Shown: in pieces, positions 29,832-36,885 of the stretch
Numbering within the stretch: the first letter of the stretch is position 1
Layout of the letters: each line of letters starts with the position of its first letter
Source of the DNA: Cyclobacterium sp.
GTDB taxonomy: Bacteria; Bacteroidota; Bacteroidia; Cytophagales; Cyclobacteriaceae
Length of the DNA: 44,593 bases
Assembly: GCF_014762705.1 (NCBI RefSeq)
Contig: NZ_JABURL010000009.1
Location: 1-44,593, forward strand
Reading direction: 5' to 3'
Translations under genes and position numbers: made by a program
Notes under the pieces: generated by a model
The model's database searches: none
The model's input: only the letters and a program-made list of their open reading frames with translations
Told to the model about the DNA's origin: nothing

Positions 29832-30317
29832 ATGAGTGCCCTCCATATTGGCCTAAGATTTTTGAGTGGAGTCGTTTTTGATTCTCATGAACGCGATGTT
29901 TGTGTTAACTGAATTTGGACTCACCAGGTTGAGACAATACGATAAAGAAGAGTTCATGGATGATCCAAAGCTCAAGTGTGGCTGGAAGATGACTGAAGAA
30001 TTAGAAATATACGGTAGGCATATCAACAACAAGCGTCATTCCAAGAGTAGTCTTTGAACCTGCTGTATGCATTGTTATAGGCCCATTAATTGAATCTGAA
30101 CATTTGAGAACAAGCTACCATCCACCTAAAGAAATTGATTTTAGGGATTATTTGGAACCATATATCGGATTCTGGAAAAACTTGACGGATAAATTAATAA
30201 GTCAGTTAATGAAAAAAAAAACGACGCTTTGAATGGGGAAAACTAGTACCATACGACCCGAAACATGGTATTTCAGTTCATTTGGGAAAAATAATTATAA
30301 AAAAACCTAAAAGTTAA
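29832..30317 (+). pseudogene. Frameshifted CNNM/HlyC-like membrane protein remnant
   Basis: Parts of one protein are spread over three frames. Frame A from ATG 29832 gives MSALHIGLRFLSGV. Frame B (about 29870-30010) gives FLILMNAMFVLTEFGLTRLRQ and ends CGWKMTEELEIY. Frame C (from 30011) gives TVGISTTSVIPRVVFEPAV and runs to a stop at 30230. Joined, they follow the N-terminal pattern of CNNM/HlyC transporters (NGFFVxxEFALxRxR ... WEMTExLEIYLTGCQ-GI), with the LTGCQ codons deleted at the B/C junction. After a 10-A run (30212-30221) another shift continues FEWGKLVPYDPKHGISVHLG to a stop at 30315. That tail does not look CNNM-like to me. With three disruptions it is very unlikely to be functional. 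Confidence 0.65.
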
Positions 30318-30393
30318 AAATGGTGGATTTCTGAATTTTAGGTCAAAAATCGTATATTATCAATTCTTTTTTCAATTAAACTAAATCCAGATA

Positions 30394-31848
30394 ATGATGA
30401 GAAAAATTGGAATGGTTATCGCCTTATGCCTATGGATGTTTCAGGTACAGGCGGAACTTAGATTACCGCGGGTATTTGCGGATCATATGGTTTTGCAACG
30501 AGGACAAGAAATTCCTGTATGGGGATCCGCTGACTCGAGGGAGCGCGTGACGGTATCCTTTCAAGGCAAAGAGTATCGCGTGAGGGCAGACCGGGAAGGA
30601 AACTGGGAGCTCAAAATGGATGCGCTGTCAAAGGGAGGGCCCTATACCCTTACCGTAACCACAAGAGATGAATCCGTTACCTATGAGAATGTCATGATAG
30701 GAGACGTTTGGTTGCTGGGAGGCCAATCCAATATGGAATGGGCTTTGAAAAACACCAATAATGGTGAAGATAGCATCAAGACCGCCAAGCACCCTGACAT
30801 TCGATTGTTTGAAGTAGGAAGAAACCTTAGCCTGGAACCCATAGATGATGTCCCTGAGGCGAAGTGGTCTGTTTGTTCTCCAGAAACGGTGGAAAATTTT
30901 TCAGCTATCGGCTATTATTTTGCCAGAAGGATACAAACTGATTTAGATGTACCCATAGGTCTGTTGGACATCAACTGGGGAGGGACCCTATCTGAGGCAT
31001 GGACCAGTCCGGAAGCCCTGATGAGCCATGAGGACTTCAGAGAGCGGGTGGTTACCAACCAAACAGAAGGGCCTAAGGATTTTTCGGATCCAGAGGTAAG
31101 GAAACCCAATCTTTGGCCGACCAGCCTGTATTATGGCATGCTGGAGCCTGTTATTCCATTTGCGATCAAAGGTGCCCTCTGGTACCAGGGAGAATCCAAT
31201 GCAGGCAGGGCTTATCAGTACAGGGAAATATTTCCTTTGCTGATTACTGACTGGAGGGATAAATGGGGACAAGGAGATTTCCCTTTTTTATGGGTTCAGC
31301 TGGCCAATTTCAGACAGCCAAAAGATGAACCTGCTGACAGTGACTGGGCAGAACTTCGGGAAGCCCAGAGCATGACTTTATCCCTACCCAATACAGGGCA
31401 GGCAGTAATCATAGACAAGGGAGAAGCTGATGACATACACCCAAGAGACAAATGGACCGTTGGTGAAAGACTGGCAAAGGCCGCCAAAAAAATAGCTTAT
31501 GGCATGGATGTAGTGTATAGTGGACCTACTTTTAAATCCATGGAAATTCAGGGTGATCAAATCAGAATTAGCTTTGACCATATTGGCTCCGGTTTGATGG
31601 TTAAGGACAAGTATGGTTATGTAAAAGGATTTGCAGTGGCTGGAGCGGACAAAAAATTCCACTGGGTCAAAGGCTTTCAGGATGGAAACCAGATCGTTTT
31701 GGAAACCGGAGATATCGATGATCCTGTTGCTGTCAGGTATGCCTGGGCAGATAACCCTGATGATGTAAATCTTTACAACAAAGAGGGTTTACCTGCCAAT
31801 CCATTTCGTACAGATGAATGGCAGGGAATTACCTACGGAAAAAAATAA
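30394..31848 (+). CDS. Sialate O-acetylesterase
   Basis: A 484-residue secreted SGNH-type esterase with a signal peptide (residues 1-20, ending QVQA). It opens with the family pattern LRLPRVFADHMVLQRGQEIP. A beta domain (GNWELKMDALSKGGPYTLTV) interrupts the hydrolase fold. Catalytic blocks: WLLGGQSNMEW (nucleophile Ser, about 112), ALWYQGESN (about 265-273, block III) and EADDIHPRDK (Asp/His, about 343-352). It removes acetyl groups from sialic acids or, in many environmental Bacteroidota, from acetylated plant or algal polysaccharides. It is a single gene with a strong terminator, not in an evident polysaccharide utilisation locus. Confidence 0.93.
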   Translation: MMRKIGMVIALCLWMFQVQAELRLPRVFADHMVLQRGQEIPVWGSADSRERVTVSFQGKEYRVRADREGNWELKMDALSKGGPYTLTVTTRDESVTYENVMIGDVWLLGGQSNMEWALKNTNNGEDSIKTAKHPDIRLFEVGRNLSLEPIDDVPEAKWSVCSPETVENFSAIGYYFARRIQTDLDVPIGLLDINWGGTLSEAWTSPEALMSHEDFRERVVTNQTEGPKDFSDPEVRKPNLWPTSLYYGMLEPVIPFAIKGALWYQGESNAGRAYQYREIFPLLITDWRDKWGQGDFPFLWVQLANFRQPKDEPADSDWAELREAQSMTLSLPNTGQAVIIDKGEADDIHPRDKWTVGERLAKAAKKIAYGMDVVYSGPTFKSMEIQGDQIRISFDHIGSGLMVKDKYGYVKGFAVAGADKKFHWVKGFQDGNQIVLETGDIDDPVAVRYAWADNPDDVNLYNKEGLPANPFRTDEWQGITYGKK

Positions 31849-31868
31849 AGTCGAATGGTTTTAATCCA

Positions 31869-31925
31869 AATAGTGTCCGGGCATTACCAGGTGCGAAGCA
31901 TTTGATCTCCGGACACTATTTTTTT
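31869..31925 (+). terminator. Terminator after sialate O-acetylesterase
   Basis: Perfect 12-base stem, AATAGTGTCCGG (31869-31880) with CCGGACACTATT (31909-31920), with a 28-base loop and a run of seven T. It lies about 20 bases after the esterase stop, between convergent genes; its T run reaches the stop codon of the aminotransferase gene. Confidence 0.85.
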
Positions 31926-33021
31926 ACCAAAATTTTATCTTTTCCACTGCAGCTACCAGGCGGTGAATGTCTTCCGGAAATACATGGCCTATATGGCCAA
32001 TTCTGAAGGTTGCTGCCTGAGATACCTTGCCAGGATAGATCACAAACCCCTCTGATTTTAGCAACTGATAAAGTTTTTCGAAAGAAAAGGCAGTGCTTTG
32101 AGGCTCATGAAAGGCGGTAATGATGGGAGACTGGTCTTTGGTTTCTAAAAAAGGCTTTATGCCGATTTTTTCCATTCCGCTCACCAGGGTTTGGTGATTT
32201 GCTGCGTACCGTGCATGCCTGGCGGATATGCCACCCTCATTTTCCAATTCAGTAAGTGCTTGTAAAAATGCCCTCACAGTATGCGTAGGGGAGGTAAACC
32301 GCCATTTGCCAGGATCTTTTTCCATGGTTTCCCATTGATCGTATAAATCAAGAGAGTGGCTTCTCGAATTTCCTTTGCATTCCTGAAGGGTACTTTTTTT
32401 GGCAATAACAAATCCGAAGCCCGGAACTCCCTGTATGCATTTATTGGCACTGCTGATCAAAAAATCAATTTCCGGCCACTTGACATCCAATGGAATCCCT
32501 CCAAAGCTACTCATGGCATCCAGTATGAATACCTTTCCCCATCGGGCCGCCAATGCTGCAATGGGGGCGTAATTATTGAGCATGCCGGTAGTGGTTTCAC
32601 AATGGACCATGCCAATATGTGTGATGTCGGGATGGGTTTGTAAGGTTTTTTCTACAGTTTCGGGATCTGCTTGCTTATTCTCCGGAAATTCGACAACTAC
32701 CGTTGCTGCCTGCATTGATGTAGCTATCCTGGCCATCCTTTGGCCATATGCTCCGTTGGAAAGCACCAGGATTTTGCTTTTTGGCCTGAGGCTTGTCCAC
32801 AAGACTGCCTCCACGGAGAAGGTACCGCTTCCTTGCATCAAAACGTTGGTATAGGCTTCACCGCCATGGCTTAAATCCAGTATGTATTCCCGGATTTTTT
32901 GAACGATGGACTTATAGTCCGTATCCCAGGTGCACCAGTCCCTGTCCATGGCGGCACGGACAGTTTTGCTGGTACTTAATGGTCCAGGGGTTAGCAGCAG
33001 GTAGGGGTTTTCTGGTATCAT
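31924..33021 (-). CDS. phnW: 2-aminoethylphosphonate-pyruvate aminotransferase
   Basis: A 365-residue PLP-dependent class V aminotransferase. The opening block YLLLTPGPLSTSKTVRAAM and the following RDWCTWDTDY are highly characteristic of PhnW. Others are MVHCETTTGMLN, DAMSSFGGIPLDV (Asp168 pairs with the PLP nitrogen) and SSANKCIQGVPG (Lys194 forms the Schiff base). It would convert 2-aminoethylphosphonate and pyruvate to phosphonoacetaldehyde and alanine, the first step of phosphonate catabolism. I start it at 33021, giving the family length; the frame is open 19 codons further, into the divergent promoter region. No phnX, phnA or phnY is in the window, so the next enzyme must be elsewhere. 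Confidence 0.88.
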   Translation of the reverse strand: MIPENPYLLLTPGPLSTSKTVRAAMDRDWCTWDTDYKSIVQKIREYILDLSHGGEAYTNVLMQGSGTFSVEAVLWTSLRPKSKILVLSNGAYGQRMARIATSMQAATVVVEFPENKQADPETVEKTLQTHPDITHIGMVHCETTTGMLNNYAPIAALAARWGKVFILDAMSSFGGIPLDVKWPEIDFLISSANKCIQGVPGFGFVIAKKSTLQECKGNSRSHSLDLYDQWETMEKDPGKWRFTSPTHTVRAFLQALTELENEGGISARHARYAANHQTLVSGMEKIGIKPFLETKDQSPIITAFHEPQSTAFSFEKLYQLLKSEGFVIYPGKVSQAATFRIGHIGHVFPEDIHRLVAAVEKIKFW

Positions 33022-33133
33022 GGGAATGGTAATAACAGGATGAATATTGGGATTAAATATAGGGTTTCCCCCAAACAATTTCAGGGGTCTGCCTGGAATT
33101 CCTTATATTTATTCTATAACCTTTAAAAATATC

Positions 33134-33877
33134 ATGGAACGTTTTATTGAAGGTGTACACAATTATTGTGACCGGTGGTGTGAGCGGTGTGTATTTACCG
33201 ACAGGTGCAGGGTTTTTTACATGGAGGAAAAAGACCGAAAGATCTCCGCCCATGATCCCAAATGGGAGACCTCCCTTGAACCCATTACCAAAACCCTGGA
33301 AGAAGCCAGGATGATGCTGGAGAGAATGGCAAATGAGGAAGGCATTAACTTGTCTGAAACGGATCAGGAATCTGAAGAGGAGCGGGCAGACAAAAAATCA
33401 AGGGTAGAGAATCATCCTTTAATGAAAAAATCCATGGACTACATAGAACTCTCCCGGGAATGGCTGGAAAAAGGTCAGGTGAAAGACAATACCGATAAAA
33501 TTTTTCAAGAGGTAAACCTTGGAATAAAGAGCATGCAGGAAGGCGAAAGAGAAATTTTGCTCCTCAGAGACAGCCTGGAAGTAATCCGCTGGTACCAACC
33601 ATTTATCGCTGCCAAATGCCACAGGGCACTGCTGGGAAAAGAGGATGAATATAATAAACACTTTGCTGAAGAGGAACGGGATTATAACGGAAGCGCCAAA
33701 ATAGCCAGGATTGCGATCGAAAGGTCGATGCGGGCATGGGCAAGTTTACTGGGTTTTTTTGAGGAAGAAGAAAGTGCGATTTTTCGGATTTTAGCCAGTT
33801 TGCAGCAAGCCCAACAGGTGTTGGAAATGGCATTTCCAAACATGGATCATTTTATCAGGCCCGGATTTGATGAATGA
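33134..33877 (+). CDS. Uncharacterised helical protein with N-terminal Cys cluster
   Basis: A 247-residue soluble protein I cannot assign to a named family. Near the N-terminus four cysteines, spaced C-x3-C-x2-C-x5-C in YCDRWCERCVFTDRC, look like a zinc or iron-sulfur site. The rest is highly charged and predicted helical, with an acidic segment (SETDQESEEERADKK) around residue 77-91. RWYQPFIAAKCHRAL and ERSMRAWASLLGF come later. I start it at the Met directly before the Cys cluster (33134), since the 29 codons upstream overlap the phnW promoter region. It is divergent from phnW by about 110 bases and converges with egtD. Confidence 0.75.
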   Translation: MERFIEGVHNYCDRWCERCVFTDRCRVFYMEEKDRKISAHDPKWETSLEPITKTLEEARMMLERMANEEGINLSETDQESEEERADKKSRVENHPLMKKSMDYIELSREWLEKGQVKDNTDKIFQEVNLGIKSMQEGEREILLLRDSLEVIRWYQPFIAAKCHRALLGKEDEYNKHFAEEERDYNGSAKIARIAIERSMRAWASLLGFFEEEESAIFRILASLQQAQQVLEMAFPNMDHFIRPGFDE

Positions 33878-33879
33878 AA

Positions 33880-34812
33880 TTATACTTCAAATAGGCTGAT
33901 GCTGAAATAGGATTTGCTATCGGTAAAATGATGGTCCGCGCTGAAACCTGCTTTAAACCTGATCTGGTCCAGGTCTTCCAAACTGTATTTTTGTGATACC
34001 TCCATGTGAATGGGTTCAAATGCATGAAAGCCAATGGTCTGACCAGCCACCTGCACTTTTTGCGTAATGTTACTGATCAGGAAACTTTTCGTGGTCCCAC
34101 TCAGGGGATCATAACTGGCATAATGGTCAAACCCGGCTGTGTCAAAATCAGCACCTAATTCCCGGTTGATTCTTTCCAAAAGGTTGATATTAAACTTCTT
34201 GGTTATACCTGCGGGATCATCATAGGCGGAGAGTATGGTTTTGGGATGTTTTTTTAGATCCACTCCCAGCATGAAGTAGTCTCCCTTTGCCATAAAGGAC
34301 TTTACAAATTGAATAAAGTCCAGGGCTTTTTCCCCTTCAAAATTTCCAATATTGCTACCAAGAAAAAGAATGACTTTTGGTTTATCCCTCTCCTTGATGC
34401 TTTTGAGGGTGTCAAAGTAATCTCCGGCAATGGGTTTTACAGCTAATTCCGGAAGCTCTTGGCGCATGAATTGTTCATTTACCGAAAGGATATCTGGGGA
34501 AATATCCAGTGGGATATAAGTAATGTTTTTTTTCTCGCGGAGTAAGGCATCCAGAAAAAGTGCCGTTTTTGTTCCGTCACCTGCTCCCAGTTCCACCACA
34601 TCGTAGCCTTTGCTGGGAAGTTCTCTGATAATATCTTTTGCACGTAGCCTTAAAATCTCTGTTTCACAGCCGGGCAGATAATATTCCGGCATGTGCATGA
34701 TCTCCTGAAAGATGGCAGAACCCTTTTCATCATAAAAGTATTTTGAAAATAACCTTTTAGGGTTCGATTGTAAACCATTGAGGATGTCTTTTTCAAAGTT
34801 GGTTTGTGTCAT
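33880..34812 (-). CDS. egtD: L-histidine N-alpha-methyltransferase EgtD
   Basis: A 310-residue SAM-dependent enzyme that trimethylates histidine to hercynine, the first step of ergothioneine biosynthesis. Family blocks: PKRLFSKYFYDEKGSAIFQEI (residues about 18-38; only its core YFYDEKGS is needed to recognise it), MPEYYLPGCE, SAM motif I VELGAGDGTKT (73-83), and FLGSNIGNF with Asn154. IHMEVSQKYS contains the E-x-S pair (Glu271, Ser273) that holds the histidine substrate in characterised EgtD. It overlaps egtB by 4 bases, so the two are translated together. Confidence 0.95.
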   Translation of the reverse strand: MTQTNFEKDILNGLQSNPKRLFSKYFYDEKGSAIFQEIMHMPEYYLPGCETEILRLRAKDIIRELPSKGYDVVELGAGDGTKTALFLDALLREKKNITYIPLDISPDILSVNEQFMRQELPELAVKPIAGDYFDTLKSIKERDKPKVILFLGSNIGNFEGEKALDFIQFVKSFMAKGDYFMLGVDLKKHPKTILSAYDDPAGITKKFNINLLERINRELGADFDTAGFDHYASYDPLSGTTKSFLISNITQKVQVAGQTIGFHAFEPIHMEVSQKYSLEDLDQIRFKAGFSADHHFTDSKSYFSISLFEV

Positions 34813-35999
34813 TTTGTTTTAGCAAGTCTGATTCCTGAAAAAATCCATCTGGACGGTGGTGCAAAAAAGTTGCGGTAGGTAGCCCGGCTATGTCCTTGCG
34901 GAGTAGCTACAGATGCCCCTCGCAAAACATGCTGATTGACCATAAATTTGCCATTGTATTCTCCCAGTGCTCCTGCTGCTTTTTGAAATCCCGGGTAGGG
35001 AAGGTAGGCACTGCCGGTCCATTCCCAAAGTTGCCCCCAGGTAAAATGTTGGGATGCTGCCTCCCATTCAAATTCAGTAGGTAGGCGCATGCCTTTCCAT
35101 TCCGCAAAGGCATAGGCTTCGTAAAAACTCAGGTGTTGAACCGGTAAGTTTGGGTCTATGGGTTCTAAGCCCCTAAAGGTATATTGTCGCCATTCCCCTC
35201 CTTTTTGGTGCCAGTAAAGGGGAGCTTTGATTTGTTGATTTTGGATGAAATCCCATCCATCAGCATGCCACAAGTTAAAGTCCTGGTAGGCACCGGCACT
35301 GATAAATTCCATGTATGCTGCATTGCTTACCAGTTTGTTAGAAATCTGGTAGGACTCAAGGAAAACCCTATGTCTGGCATTTTCATTATCATAAGAAAAA
35401 CCATTTCCGGAAAACCCGATAGCATAAAGCCCTTCCTCCATGGAAATCCATCGCTGCTCCTGGCTTTCCTGCAGCAGATTGAAAGTATCCCCATATACCG
35501 GAAATGTCGGCTGGTGGCCCAGGATGTATTTGATATCATACACCAGCAACTCCTGGTGCTGTTGTTCATGATTGATTCCCAATTCAAGGATATCCAATGC
35601 TTCCTTTTCAGCCTCGCCTGAGCCAATAAAATCCAGGACTTCCTTTGTTACATAGTCCCTGTAGGCCATTACATCACGTACCGGTGGCCGGCTCATCAAA
35701 CCTCTGTTAGGACGCAACACCCTATCTCCTGCGTTGTTGTAATAACTGTTAAACAAATAGGCAAAGTCGGAGTCATAAACGGTATATCCCTGCTTAAAGG
35801 TACTGAGCAGAAATTGTTCAAAAAACCAGTTGCTATGTGCCAAATGCCATTTAGGAGGAGAAACATCCGCCATAGGCTGGGGAACATAATCCTCCAGTTC
35901 GAGGGGAGCACAAATCTTTTCGGTTTGCTCCCTGCAGTTTTTAAATTGATTTAATAGTAATGTTGATTTGGTTTCAGATTGGCTCAATTTCACTGACAT
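34809..35999 (-). CDS. egtB: Ergothioneine sulfoxide synthase EgtB
   Basis: A 396-residue non-haem iron enzyme that couples hercynine and a thiol (gamma-glutamylcysteine or cysteine) with oxygen to a sulfoxide. The N-terminal DinB-like domain supplies iron ligands in PPKWHLAHSNWF (His52/55) and NHEQQHQELL (His144, His148). RPNRGLMSRPPV (96-107) follows the EgtB pattern. The C-terminal formylglycine-generating-enzyme-like domain starts near 190, with MRLPTEFEWEAA and a final GIRLA. It overlaps egtD. EgtA, EgtC and EgtE are not in this window, so the thiol donor and the C-S lyase are open questions. Confidence 0.95.
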   Translation of the reverse strand: MSVKLSQSETKSTLLLNQFKNCREQTEKICAPLELEDYVPQPMADVSPPKWHLAHSNWFFEQFLLSTFKQGYTVYDSDFAYLFNSYYNNAGDRVLRPNRGLMSRPPVRDVMAYRDYVTKEVLDFIGSGEAEKEALDILELGINHEQQHQELLVYDIKYILGHQPTFPVYGDTFNLLQESQEQRWISMEEGLYAIGFSGNGFSYDNENARHRVFLESYQISNKLVSNAAYMEFISAGAYQDFNLWHADGWDFIQNQQIKAPLYWHQKGGEWRQYTFRGLEPIDPNLPVQHLSFYEAYAFAEWKGMRLPTEFEWEAASQHFTWGQLWEWTGSAYLPYPGFQKAAGALGEYNGKFMVNQHVLRGASVATPQGHSRATYRNFFAPPSRWIFSGIRLAKTK

Positions 36000-36119
36000 G
36001 CGGTGAATGGATTTGATTGGATGAATGAAACTAATGAATAGGGCTAAAGTTTTGCGCTACCCCTAAACAAAAGCAAGATTCAGGCTGAAATAGTTTGTTT
36101 TGGCAATTTCCATCATTTT

Positions 36120-36701
36120 TTATTCATAGAGTTCGACAATCATGTCGATTTCTACGGCAATATTATTGGGTAGAGAGCTCATGCCTATGGCAGCCCTGGC
36201 ATGTTTTCCTTTTTCCCCAAATACTTCTACCATTAAATCCGAAAAGCCGTTGATGACTTGTGAGTGCTGTTTAAAGTCAGGGGCAGCATTGACCATGCCC
36301 TGTGCCCTGATGATGTTTTTTACCCTGTTCAGATCACCGATTTCAGCTTTGAGTGAAGAAAGCAGGGAAATGCCCGTAAAACGTGCGGCTTCAATCCCTT
36401 GTTCCAGTTCCAGCTCGGTGCCGAGCTTGCCTATGACCTGTGTACCATCCGGTCTATCCGGTCCATGTCCTGCAAGGTAGACCACATTGCCAAGGGTTTT
36501 GGCTTTCAGGTAATTGGCAGTTGGGGCATTAGGCTGGATTAAGGTTATACCCAGGTCCTTGATCCTTTGTTCAGCATCTATGCCATCATTAGGCACTTCT
36601 TCGGTGGTTTCCTGATTTTCTAGGGAAGCATTTGTTGCTTTTTCACCACAGGAAATGAGACAAAAAGCGGACAATAGGAAAATTAAGGATAGCTTTTTCA
36701 T
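36120..36701 (-). CDS. RidA-family lipoprotein
   Basis: A 193-residue exported member of the RidA/YjgF family. The leader ends in CLISC (Cys18), a good lipobox, followed by an acidic spacer (about 20-45). The RidA domain covers about 50-192: NVVYLAGHGPDRPDG, SLKAEIGDLNRVKNIIRAQG, and the active-site region HARAAIGMSSLPNNIAVEIDM. The last includes Arg169 and Glu184, matching the Arg/Glu pair that hydrolyses enamine/imine intermediates in RidA. Export is unusual, since canonical RidA is cytosolic. It lies 184 bases downstream of the SelA-like gene on the same strand and 120 bases before egtB, and could serve either. A non-catalytic binding role is possible. Confidence 0.88.
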   Translation of the reverse strand: MKKLSLIFLLSAFCLISCGEKATNASLENQETTEEVPNDGIDAEQRIKDLGITLIQPNAPTANYLKAKTLGNVVYLAGHGPDRPDGTQVIGKLGTELELEQGIEAARFTGISLLSSLKAEIGDLNRVKNIIRAQGMVNAAPDFKQHSQVINGFSDLMVEVFGEKGKHARAAIGMSSLPNNIAVEIDMIVELYE

Positions 36702-36726
36702 GTGTTTATAATTTATTTTTAATAGG

Positions 36727-36751
36727 CCACCCCGATTAGTCGGGGCAGGCT
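36727..36751. repeat. GC-rich hairpin between SelA-like and RidA genes
   Basis: CCCCGA / TCGGGG (36730-36735 and 36740-36745) with a short loop, flanked by imperfectly matching GCC/GGC. The motif CCCGATTAGTCGGGG resembles a small intergenic repeat found in many Bacteroidota. No T run follows on the minus strand, so it is a weak terminator at best. Confidence 0.5.
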
Positions 36752-36885
36752 ATGGAATCTTTGACGATTAAAATAATCATTGCCCTGTGTGTTTAATGAT
36801 GATTTTAATCGTGTCGATTTCATGTTTTTTTATTTAATAAAGGTTTTGGTAACCGGTATGGGTTTTTATCTGCTTAAAAGGTTTT

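Noticed and set aside
29832-30317. Programmed frameshifting in the CNNM-like gene
   Set aside because: Three separate shifts and an internal deletion of conserved residues point to decay, not to recoding, although the 10-A run alone could slip.
31924-33021. Class V aminotransferase as the missing ergothioneine C-S lyase EgtE
   Set aside because: It is close to egtDB and of the same fold type, but its opening and active-site blocks are those of PhnW, and a divergent gene lies between them.
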